A stretch of 10,162 nt of DNA, from NCBI GenBank assembly GCA_013388565.1, contig JACAEZ010000014.1, forward strand, positions 1 to 10,162, read 5' to 3'. The notes under the pieces are model-generated. The model ran no database searches and was not told the origin of the DNA. It was given only the letters and a program-made list of their open reading frames with translations. The stretch comes from Campylobacterales bacterium (GTDB lineage Bacteria; Campylobacterota; Campylobacteria; Campylobacterales; JACAEZ01). Shown here piece after piece: positions 1-6,931 of this stretch (position 1 is its first letter; the number at the start of each line of letters is the position of its first letter). The position numbers and the translations under genes were made by a program.

Positions 1-168
1 ATCAATAACTCTGTTGCATCGTTAGACCAGATGACACAAGAGAGTGCAAAAATAGCAAATGATACAGATATTGTTTCAAACGAAGTATTAGCAAGAGCTG
101 AAAATGCAGTTGAAGAGGCTTTGAAAAAAGAGTTTGATGGTAAAGAAAATCTATTAAATAAAATTTAA
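1..168 (+). CDS. Methyl-accepting chemotaxis protein, C-terminal fragment (cut by window edge)
   Basis: The first 55 codons are open in frame 1 and end at a TAA (166-168); the 5' part lies outside the window. The peptide resembles the end of the MCP coded just downstream: both share the pattern I-N-x-S-x-x-x-L-D-x-M-T-Q followed later by V-x-N-E-V, which belongs to the C-terminal helix of the cytoplasmic signalling hairpin. It therefore appears to be the tail of a second chemoreceptor arranged in tandem with the next gene. The tail is charged and ends ...NLLNKI, without the NWETF-type CheR/CheB docking pentapeptide. Ligand specificity cannot be judged because the sensor domain is not present. 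The truncation is due to the window boundary, not to mutation as far as can be seen. Confidence 0.85.
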   Translation: MNNSVASLDQMTQESAKIANDTDIVSNEVLARAENAVEEALKKEFDGKENLLNKI

Positions 169-172
169 ATAA

Positions 173-200
173 CTTAAAAGAGTTTCTCTTTTGAGTTTAT
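173..200 (+). terminator. Possible intrinsic terminator after the upstream MCP
   Basis: Just past the stop codon, 173-182 and 186-195 form a 10-bp stem (AAAAGAG / CTCTTTT core at 176-182 / 186-192, extended by three pairs including one G.T) with a TTT loop. It is followed by a short T-rich run (TTTAT). The stem is AT-rich and the U-tract is weak, so it may act as a weak terminator or a 3'-end stabiliser between the two MCP genes. Confidence 0.45.
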
Positions 201-236
201 TTAATACAGTTTATATTTCTAATAAAAGGTTAAAAA

Positions 237-2024
237 TTGAGTCGTGAAAAGCTTGGATTAAAAGACAAACTAGGATTTCAATTAGGATTTCCACTAGTTA
301 TCTCAACTATTATCATATCAATAGTTTCAATGGTAGTTTTATACATTTATCAGACAAAACAGATGGAAAAAAATATAGAAAAAAAAGGGATTGCACTACT
401 TCATAACTATGTAGCCTCTTCAAAAGACTCTATTGAAAAAGGTCAAAGAAGAACATTTCAAGCAGTTATGGATAATGTAGCAAAGCTTGAAGGTGTTGAA
501 TTTACATCGCTTTATCTTAGAAATGGGCTAATGGCTTATAAATCTGGCGAAAAAACCGTTGGCAAGCCGTTTGTAAAGAGTAGCGATGGAAAGCTAATCA
601 ATCCAAATGTTAAGCTTTATGATGAGAGTGAAGGAAAGTATTTAAGAGCTGATTGGCATATTAGAGATCCGTATGATAGTGATTTTGTAAAAAATGTTCA
701 TATCCCAAAAGTAGGGAGTGATTGTACAAAATGCCATTTTAAAATAGATGAGAGTATAAAATTTACAGACAACAGAGCAATTATTATGCATGACAATAAA
801 ACAGAACTTTATTATAAGTTAAATGTTGAAAAGTCATGTATAGAGTGTCACACTCATTATAAAGAGGGTGAAGTGGCTGGATATTTGGGAATTATGATTG
901 ATAATAGCGACCTTAAAACTCAAGCAAATGATATTATCAAAATTTTTGCAACAGCACTTTTGATTATCTGTTTGGCGATTGTAGTTGTGATTTTTTATGT
1001 TAGCAGATTTGCTTCAAAATCAGTAGAGGCTTTAAATGATGGTGTTGAAAGTCTTATAGATGGAAATGCTGATGAGATAAATATAAAAACAAAAAATGAG
1101 ATAAAAAATGTGGCTGAAAATTTGAACCTTTATATCAAAAACATTCATGATGGTTTGAAACAAGACCAAAGACTGATTGATGATAGTATAAAAGTTGTAA
1201 ATGAGATAAAAAGAGGTTCACTTAAAAATAGACTAAAAGAGGAGGCAAATAATCCACAACTAAATCAGTTAAGAGATGTGATAAATGGGCTTATTTCTGA
1301 AATAGAAAAGATACTTTCAGAGATAAACAGTGGGCTTTTACACTACTCAAATAACGATTTTAGTTATGTAATAGATTTTAAAAAAGATGGTGAATTTGGT
1401 GTAACGATTGAGCAGGTAAATAATCTTGGTAAAAAGCTAGGAGTTGCCACTAAAAATGCACTTGAAGCTGGAAAGGCTCTTGAAGATAAAGCAAATGCTT
1501 TGAGAGATTTGGTGAGTGTGGTGTCAAATGCCACTCAAACACAAGCGACAAATATCAAACAATCAGCCATTTCACTAGAAAAAATCAACCGCTCAATGCA
1601 TGAAGTTGATGGCAAAACAGAGGTTGTTATCAGACAAAGTGAAGATATAAAAAATGTAATAGGGATTATTAGAGATATTGCCGACCAAACAAATTTACTA
1701 GCACTAAATGCCGCTATTGAGGCAGCACGAGCTGGTGAACATGGAAGAGGTTTTGCTGTTGTTGCCGATGAAGTTAGAAAGTTAGCTGAACGAACACAAA
1801 AAAGTTTAGGTGAGATAGAAGCTAGTGCAAACTCATTAATTCAGGGTATAAGTGAAGTGAGTGAAAGTATCAAAGAACAAACAAGTGATATAAATCAAAT
1901 CAACGACTCACTTTCAGAACTAGACTCCATGACACAACAAAACACACATGCAAGTGAGCAGACAAGTGTAGTTGCAAATGAGGTATCACAAATGGCTAAA
2001 GCGATAGCTAGTGATAAAAATTAA
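237..2024 (+). CDS. Methyl-accepting chemotaxis protein with di-heme c-type periplasmic sensor
   Basis: A 595-residue transmembrane chemoreceptor. Start: TTG at 237, chosen because AAAAGG (224-229) lies 7 bases upstream and the first in-frame ATG (residue 32) would cut the first membrane helix. TM1 is about residues 16-38 and TM2 about 233-255, leaving a periplasmic domain of about 190 residues. That domain contains two CXXCH motifs, C163-T-K-C166-H167 and C201-I-E-C204-H205, each the covalent attachment signature of heme c. H141 and H155 are candidate distal ligands. After TM2 come HAMP-like stretches (about 256-400) and the MCP signalling hairpin. Its near-invariant tip begins at R479 ([20 protein letters not shown], then [18 protein letters not shown]) and would contact CheA/CheW. 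No C-terminal CheR/CheB pentapeptide is present. Inferred role: aerotaxis, redox taxis or gas taxis through heme. Single-heme MCPs are known in Geobacter and Desulfovibrio (DcrA); two hemes is unusual. The gene lies in tandem with another MCP. Confidence 0.95.
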   Translation: MSREKLGLKDKLGFQLGFPLVISTIIISIVSMVVLYIYQTKQMEKNIEKKGIALLHNYVASSKDSIEKGQRRTFQAVMDNVAKLEGVEFTSLYLRNGLMAYKSGEKTVGKPFVKSSDGKLINPNVKLYDESEGKYLRADWHIRDPYDSDFVKNVHIPKVGSDCTKCHFKIDESIKFTDNRAIIMHDNKTELYYKLNVEKSCIECHTHYKEGEVAGYLGIMIDNSDLKTQANDIIKIFATALLIICLAIVVVIFYVSRFASKSVEALNDGVESLIDGNADEINIKTKNEIKNVAENLNLYIKNIHDGLKQDQRLIDDSIKVVNEIKRGSLKNRLKEEANNPQLNQLRDVINGLISEIEKILSEINSGLLHYSNNDFSYVIDFKKDGEFGVTIEQVNNLGKKLGVATKNALEAGKALEDKANALRDLVSVVSNATQTQATNIKQSAISLEKINRSMHEVDGKTEVVIRQSEDIKNVIGIIRDIADQTNLLALNAAIEAARAGEHGRGFAVVADEVRKLAERTQKSLGEIEASANSLIQGISEVSESIKEQTSDINQINDSLSELDSMTQQNTHASEQTSVVANEVSQMAKAIASDKN

Positions 2025-2050
2025 AGTTATTTTGATTAACTGAATATTAA

Positions 2051-2243
2051 TTCAAAGAGTAAGTTAAACCCAAATTTTGCAATAGAGTTTATTTAAGTAG
2101 TGCCAATGCTTGTAGTATTGGGGTTTTGACAAATTTTGCAGGACTACCCAAAAGGTAATTCAAAAAATTTGGTGAAACCTCAATGCTGTAATGATTGGTG
2201 CTAATTGGGTGAATTCTATTATAAATAATTCTTACTCTTTGAA
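2051..2243 (+). ncRNA. Candidate structured RNA / foldback element in the intergenic gap
   Basis: A 193-base stretch can fold end to end into one imperfect hairpin. Nested pairings read directly are: 2051-2063 with 2231-2243 (13 perfect pairs); 2068-2073 with 2205-2210; 2098-2107 with 2194-2203 (two G.U); 2110-2126 with 2175-2191 (17 pairs, four G.U); 2127-2128 with 2173-2174 (two G.U); 2130-2137 with 2164-2171 (8 pairs); 2141-2148 with 2154-2161 around a CAAAA loop (one mismatch). In the long middle helices nearly every departure from Watson-Crick is a G.U, which would be an A-C mismatch if the other strand were transcribed. That argues for a + strand RNA. It lies 27 bases after the MCP stop. 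It could be a 3' UTR structure, an independent small RNA, a leader of the next operon, or a MITE-like foldback repeat. No known RNA family was recognised. Confidence 0.5.
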
Positions 2244-2305
2244 ATTATTAAAATGCCTATATGTTTCAATAAAAAACTTTGTAATATTTTTTATTTTTAC
2301 ATATA

Positions 2306-2338
2306 AGTTACTTTAATAAAAAATTAGTTACTATAACT
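2306..2338 (+). promoter_or_regulatory. Probable promoter with paired AGTTACT sites ahead of the kinase operon
   Basis: AGTTACT occurs twice, at 2306-2312 and 2326-2332, start to start 20 bases apart (about two helical turns, so the same face of DNA). The second copy is part of a 5-3-5 inverted repeat, AGTTA-CTA-TAACT (2326-2338). A -10-like TATAAC sits at 2332-2337 inside it, and no -35 consensus is seen, as is usual in Campylobacterota. If the -10 is used, transcription would begin near 2344, giving a short leader that includes the AAAGG ribosome site (2347-2351). The repeats could be regulator sites; no regulator is identified. Confidence 0.35.
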
Positions 2339-2358
2339 GAAAAAACAAAGGTTGTTCC

Positions 2359-3261
2359 ATGAGAGTAATTGTTTTGTTTATGTTTTTTGCATTATCGCTT
2401 TTTTCATCTTCTGTTTTTATGATAACATCTACAGATGCTTATAGACAAACACAGATTGTGTTGAGCGAAATAGAGATTATAAAAGAGCATTTTAATATAA
2501 CTGCAAAATCAAAATCTCATACATTTAATACAGAGCTATTTTCAAGGCATACTTGGCAACTTACTTATGAAATTTTAATTAAACTAAATATTTTACGAGC
2601 AAAGCATGGTATCGCAAAAATGCCTGTAACAAGTATGCAACCTACTTTAGATTTGAGTCCAATATTAACATATGAACAAATTAATCGAATTTTGTTAGAG
2701 ATTGATTTTCTTAAACTTCATTTGGGTATTACAAAAGAGCCAAAAGAGGTGAGAGTAGATGGTACAAAAAATCCAACGGATGTATTTAATGCTCTTTTGG
2801 CTATTTCAAGAGAGTTAGATTTGATTAATGGTTTTAGCTTCAATCCATCATTTGTATTTGCAGAAGCTATGAGAATTCATGATGATGTAACAAATATTTT
2901 ACACTTTTTAAAAATAAAAGATGACACAATACCTCCAAAAAAGTTAGCTAATGCTACTCCTTCAAACTCATGTGCTACAGGGATAGAAATTTTAAAAGAG
3001 ATAGAGAGGTTACAGAAAAAAGCAAATATAAAAATAGTGCAACTTGATGAACTTTCAAATATAAAAGAGCATACTCCATCAGATACTTTCTTGATAACCG
3101 AATTTATTTTAGCAGAGCTTCAAACTATAAAAGCATACATTGGCATGAAAGATTATGTTACACCTCTTGCTATCTCTTTTGATGGTAAAAAATCAGAAGA
3201 TACAAATCAACTACTTGGCTGGTCTTTGAAAAAACTTCAAAAAATACAATCTATAAGATAA
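2359..3261 (+). CDS. Exported all-helical repeat protein of unknown function, partner of hybrid kinase
   Basis: A 300-residue protein with an N-terminal signal peptide (MRVIVLFMFFALSLFSSSVF, cleavage near residue 20-22), so probably periplasmic; no further membrane segment is seen. ATG start with AAAGG 7 bases upstream. The mature part consists of about eight degenerate helical repeats, near residues 24-47, 57-85, 103-124, 138-158, 162-186, 200-224, 239-262 and 280-299. A typical unit reads P-(S/T)-D-x-(F/Y)-x5-I-L-x-E-L-x-x-I-K-x-(H/Y)-x-G-(I/M). There is one cysteine (C205), no enzyme motif and no lipobox. I do not recognise a named family. The gene ends 9 bases before the hybrid kinase gene, whose ribosome site overlaps this stop codon, so the two are almost certainly co-transcribed and translationally close. 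A plausible inference is that it binds or presents a signal to the kinase's periplasmic sensor domain, but the sequence does not prove this. Confidence 0.85.
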   Translation: MRVIVLFMFFALSLFSSSVFMITSTDAYRQTQIVLSEIEIIKEHFNITAKSKSHTFNTELFSRHTWQLTYEILIKLNILRAKHGIAKMPVTSMQPTLDLSPILTYEQINRILLEIDFLKLHLGITKEPKEVRVDGTKNPTDVFNALLAISRELDLINGFSFNPSFVFAEAMRIHDDVTNILHFLKIKDDTIPPKKLANATPSNSCATGIEILKEIERLQKKANIKIVQLDELSNIKEHTPSDTFLITEFILAELQTIKAYIGMKDYVTPLAISFDGKKSEDTNQLLGWSLKKLQKIQSIR

Positions 3262-3270
3262 GGAACTTCC

Positions 3271-6200
3271 ATGAGACTATTTGATTTAAAGATTGGCCAA
3301 AAAATGGCACTTATCATGGTAAGTGTATCTCTTAGTACATTAATTGCAATAGCCTATTTTGGTTATACAAGAACAAAAGATGCTTATATTCAAGAGGCGA
3401 TAAATTTTAATGAAAATAGCTCTCATGAAGTTGGTTCAAATATAGAAGAGTATTTAAGTGCCATTCCAAAACACTTTAATTTTTTTAATACTTTTTATGC
3501 TCTTGATAAATATGTTATTTGGAAAGAGATAGGATATGAAGAAAAAGAGAGTGAATGGTATAGAATCTTAGTTAATTCATTCGAATCATTCATGATGACA
3601 AATGAAGATTTTTTAAAATTTAGAATAATAGATGCTAATGGAATAGAAAAATTAACTATCAGATATGACAATAAATCAAAAACAATAACTCAACTTAGCA
3701 ATAGCAATTTAGATGACATATCAAATCGAGAGTATTTTCGAGAGTGTTTAAGACTTGAAAAGGGTGAATTATATGTTTCAAGATTTGATTTAAATACAGA
3801 AGATAACAAAATAGATTATCCATATATTCCAACAGTTCGTTATGCAACTCCTCTATTTGATTTAAATGGGAATAAAAATGGTGTTTTGGTTGTAAATTTA
3901 TATGGTGAAAATATTTTAGATATTGTAGAAAAAGAGCAACTTAGAGTCAAAAGAGACCAATATTTAATAAATAAAGATGGATTTTTTTTATATCACAAAG
4001 AGCATAGTAAACGGTTTGGATTTCAACTTGGAACAAGTTTTAATATACAAACTTTATATCCAAATTTGTTTGAACAAATATCGAGAAATGAAAAAGGGAC
4101 TATTTTTGAAGATGGAAAGATATTAAGTTTTAAAAGAGTTTATCCGCTTAAAACAAATAAAAATTACTATTGGATTTCAATTAGTGAAGTTTCTGAAAAA
4201 GAGGCTTTTGCTTCTCTTAGGGAGTTTAATCTGATATTTTTAGCAATAATGATTGTTATTTTATTTTGGATTTATCTATCTGTTGTAAAGATACACAAAT
4301 TAATGGCTCCACTGATGCCTGTTAGTAACATGTTAGAGACAATTGCAAAAGGTTCTGTTTCTGATATAAAAATAGACTATTTTGGAAATGATGAGATAGC
4401 ACATATCGTAAAAGCTACAAATTTAATAAATGAGAGTAGTAAAAAGATAATTAATCATGCAAACTGTATATCAAATGGAGATTTTACAAAAGAGTTTAAT
4501 TTAAGGTCAAATGAAGATTATTTGGGTGAAGCACTAAATGCCATGACAAAAAGATTGCAAGATGTAACTGTTGTTGCAGAAGATGTCTCTATAGGATATA
4601 CAAAATCTACAATAACAATCATGAGCGAACATGACAAATTGGGTCTTGCATTAAAGGTCATGAACGAATATTTAAATGATATAGCCGAAATTGCTGAAAG
4701 TGTGGCTGATGGTGACTTTTCTATAAAAGTAACTACAAGAGGCGAAGATGATAGGCTTGGAAATGCCATGAAAACTATGGTTAAAAATTTAAAAGCTATT
4801 ATTTCTCAAGCAGATGCTATTGCAAAAGGTGATTATGAACAAAAAATAGAGGCAAAATCTAAAGATGATTTACTAGCAAATGCACTAATTCAAATGACAA
4901 ATAGATTATATGCAAATAGAAAAAAAAGTGAAGAGACAATTTATATTCAAGAGGGAGTTGCAGAGCTTAACAAAGCACTATCTGGAAATAAAACATCTCC
5001 AGAGATATTTGGTGAAGCAATCAAATTTTTATGTCGTTATACAGAGGGAGCTGTTGGTGTTATATTTGATTTTAAAGAGAAAAACAATGAACTTTTACTT
5101 CAATCATCTTTTGCATTTAATGAAAGATTTGGTTTTCAAAATAGATACATTTTTGGAGAGGGTCTTGTTGGGCAAGTTGCACTTGAGAGAAGTTTTATTC
5201 ACTTAAAATTTGACAAACGAAGCTCTTTAGCAATAGATACAGGCATAAGCCATGTAAATACTGTTTCAAATGTAGCTTTTCCAATAACATATGAAGAGTC
5301 TTTGCTTGGAGTATTTGTAATAGGCTATACAAAAGAGGCAACATCTGTAAATATTGAACTACTAAAACTATTTTCAAATGTTATTGCAAGTTATCTTTAC
5401 ACTGCTACACAAAATGATAAAATTAAAACACTTTTAGAAGAGTCAAGACAACGTTATGAAGAGTTGCAAGTAAAAAGTGAAGAGTTGCAACAAAGCAATG
5501 TACAAATGGAAGAGCAAAAACAACAACTAGAGCAACAAACCGCAGAGCTTAAAGCACAAAATGAGAAAGTTGAAGAATCCAAAAGAGAGATATATTTAAA
5601 AGCACAAGAGTTAGCAAGAGCTAATCAATATAAATCTGAATTTTTGGCAAACATGAGTCATGAATTAAGAACACCACTTAACTCTATAATACTACTTTCA
5701 AAAATGCTAAAAGAGAATAAAAATGGTAAATTACATGAAGATGATGTGAAAAAAGCAGATGTAATTCACCAATCTGGCAAAGATTTACTACTACTTATAA
5801 ATGATATATTAGATTTATCAAAAGTAGAATCTGGCAAAATGGAGATATACTACACATCAACTCCTAGTCAAACACTCCTAGACTCTTTAAATTCCCTATT
5901 TTTAGAACTTGCAAAAGAGAAAGGATTGAAATTTATTATTGAAGATAGATTGAAACAAAATATATTTATAGACGAACAAAAATTTATGCAAATTATGAAA
6001 AATCTTTTATCAAATGCCTTTAAATTCACAAAAATAGGAAGTGTTACATTAATAGCAGATAAAAGTGACAAAGATGGATTTGATTATAAATTTATTGTAA
6101 AAGATACAGGCATTGGAATAGATAAAGATAAACAAGAGCTTATTTTTGATGCTTTTAAACAAGTCGATGGCTCTATAAGTCGAGAATTTGGTGGTACTGG

Positions 6201-6807
6201 ACTTGGACTTTCTATCAGCAAAAACTTTACAGAACTACTAGGTGGAAAAATAGTTGTAGAGAGCGAAAAAGGAAAAGGAAGCACATTTAGTCTATATTTA
6301 CCAAAAGGAGTAAGTACAACAATAATAACAGAAGATGTTAAAATTGAACCAAAAATAGAACAAGAAAATTTGAAAATTGAAGAAATAATGGAGAGCGAAG
6401 AAGCAAATATAATGGAACACTCAAAATCGTTAGAGCATAAAACTGTGCTTATTGTAGATGATGACCCACGAAATATATTTACAATTTCATCAGCACTTCA
6501 AGAATATGGTATGCAAACACTACATGCACTAAATGGTGAAGAAGCTTTACAAAAATTAAAAGAGCATAAAGATGAAATAGATTTAATCTTAATGGACATT
6601 ATGATGCCTTTAATGGATGGCTATGAAGCAATAGGAGCAATAAGAAAAGATAGTTCAATAGCAAATATTCCAATAATAGCAGTAACAGCAAAAGCTATGA
6701 AGGAAGAGAGACAAAAATGCTTAGATTCAGGAGCAAACGATTACATCTCAAAACCAATAGATTTATCAGTTTTGATTGGTTTAGTATCTTCATGGATTGA
6801 AAAATAG
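3271..6807 (+). CDS. Hybrid sensor histidine kinase: Cache-like sensor, poly-HAMP, GAF, HisKA, HATPase, REC
   Basis: A 1178-residue inner-membrane hybrid kinase. ATG start with AAGGAA (3260-3265) 5 bases upstream. Domain order: TM1 about 13-32; periplasmic sensor about 35-310, Cache-like (contains YIPTVRYATPLFD and GVLVVNL); TM2 about 318-338; a run of HAMP-like units with glycine markers at G361, G403, G442, G481 and G520; GAF about 575-710; long Q/E-rich coiled coil about 716-785; HisKA with phospho-acceptor H797 in SHELRTP; HATPase with N box NLLSNAFKFT (N911-T920, key N915), G1 box DTGIGI from D945, and G2 box GGTGLGLS from G974; acidic linker about 1014-1055; REC about 1057-1178 with D1063/D1064/D1065, phospho-acceptor D1109, T1139 and K1161. 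All catalytic residues are present, so autophosphorylation at H797 and intramolecular transfer to D1109 are expected. No separate output regulator or HPt protein is coded nearby, so the phosphorelay target is elsewhere. The signal is unknown; the exported repeat protein in the same operon is the obvious candidate partner. Confidence 0.95.
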   Translation: MRLFDLKIGQKMALIMVSVSLSTLIAIAYFGYTRTKDAYIQEAINFNENSSHEVGSNIEEYLSAIPKHFNFFNTFYALDKYVIWKEIGYEEKESEWYRILVNSFESFMMTNEDFLKFRIIDANGIEKLTIRYDNKSKTITQLSNSNLDDISNREYFRECLRLEKGELYVSRFDLNTEDNKIDYPYIPTVRYATPLFDLNGNKNGVLVVNLYGENILDIVEKEQLRVKRDQYLINKDGFFLYHKEHSKRFGFQLGTSFNIQTLYPNLFEQISRNEKGTIFEDGKILSFKRVYPLKTNKNYYWISISEVSEKEAFASLREFNLIFLAIMIVILFWIYLSVVKIHKLMAPLMPVSNMLETIAKGSVSDIKIDYFGNDEIAHIVKATNLINESSKKIINHANCISNGDFTKEFNLRSNEDYLGEALNAMTKRLQDVTVVAEDVSIGYTKSTITIMSEHDKLGLALKVMNEYLNDIAEIAESVADGDFSIKVTTRGEDDRLGNAMKTMVKNLKAIISQADAIAKGDYEQKIEAKSKDDLLANALIQMTNRLYANRKKSEETIYIQEGVAELNKALSGNKTSPEIFGEAIKFLCRYTEGAVGVIFDFKEKNNELLLQSSFAFNERFGFQNRYIFGEGLVGQVALERSFIHLKFDKRSSLAIDTGISHVNTVSNVAFPITYEESLLGVFVIGYTKEATSVNIELLKLFSNVIASYLYTATQNDKIKTLLEESRQRYEELQVKSEELQQSNVQMEEQKQQLEQQTAELKAQNEKVEESKREIYLKAQELARANQYKSEFLANMSHELRTPLNSIILLSKMLKENKNGKLHEDDVKKADVIHQSGKDLLLLINDILDLSKVESGKMEIYYTSTPSQTLLDSLNSLFLELAKEKGLKFIIEDRLKQNIFIDEQKFMQIMKNLLSNAFKFTKIGSVTLIADKSDKDGFDYKFIVKDTGIGIDKDKQELIFDAFKQVDGSISREFGGTGLGLSISKNFTELLGGKIVVESEKGKGSTFSLYLPKGVSTTIITEDVKIEPKIEQENLKIEEIMESEEANIMEHSKSLEHKTVLIVDDDPRNIFTISSALQEYGMQTLHALNGEEALQKLKEHKDEIDLILMDIMMPLMDGYEAIGAIRKDSSIANIPIIAVTAKAMKEERQKCLDSGANDYISKPIDLSVLIGLVSSWIEK

Positions 6808-6822
6808 TACTAGCGCTTAGTA
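6808..6822. repeat. 15-base inverted repeat after the kinase stop codon
   Basis: TACTA (6808-6812) and TAGTA (6818-6822) flank GCGCT directly after the kinase stop. It could form a small hairpin at the 3' end of the operon, but there is no convincing U-tract after it (GAATTAAATTTTATT). It may be a weak terminator or a protein site. The rest of 6823-6931 shows no gene; an in-frame extension of the next ORF to 6836 is possible but poorly supported. Confidence 0.3.
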
Positions 6823-6931
6823 GAATTAAATTTTATTGGTTATTGTCTTAACTTTTTGTTGTTGTATATTTTTCTATTCATGCATTTACTATTTTGACGA
6901 TTTTCAATTAACTATAATAAGGAGTTATGAA

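Noticed and set aside
2051..2243. 6S RNA identity for the foldback element
   Set aside because: Length and overall long-hairpin shape are similar, but the expected roughly symmetric central bubble is absent: the largest internal loop is about 24 bases on one side and 1 on the other. I also see no recognisable 6S sequence.
2063..2243. Integron attC site (GTTAAAC at 2063-2069 fits GTTRRRY)
   Set aside because: The motif lies at the wrong end of the hairpin, no matching RYYYAAC partner is found, the element is long for attC, and no cassette structure or integrase is present.
4518..4769. Minus-strand open frame within the kinase
   Set aside because: Shadow of the well-supported + strand HAMP coding region; no ribosome site and low-complexity composition. 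The same applies to the other short frames inside the kinase, flavoprotein and nth genes.
6836..6931. N-terminal extension of the 6932 gene
   Set aside because: No ribosome site, an atypical Cys/Phe-rich peptide, and a strong AAGGAG immediately before ATG 6932.
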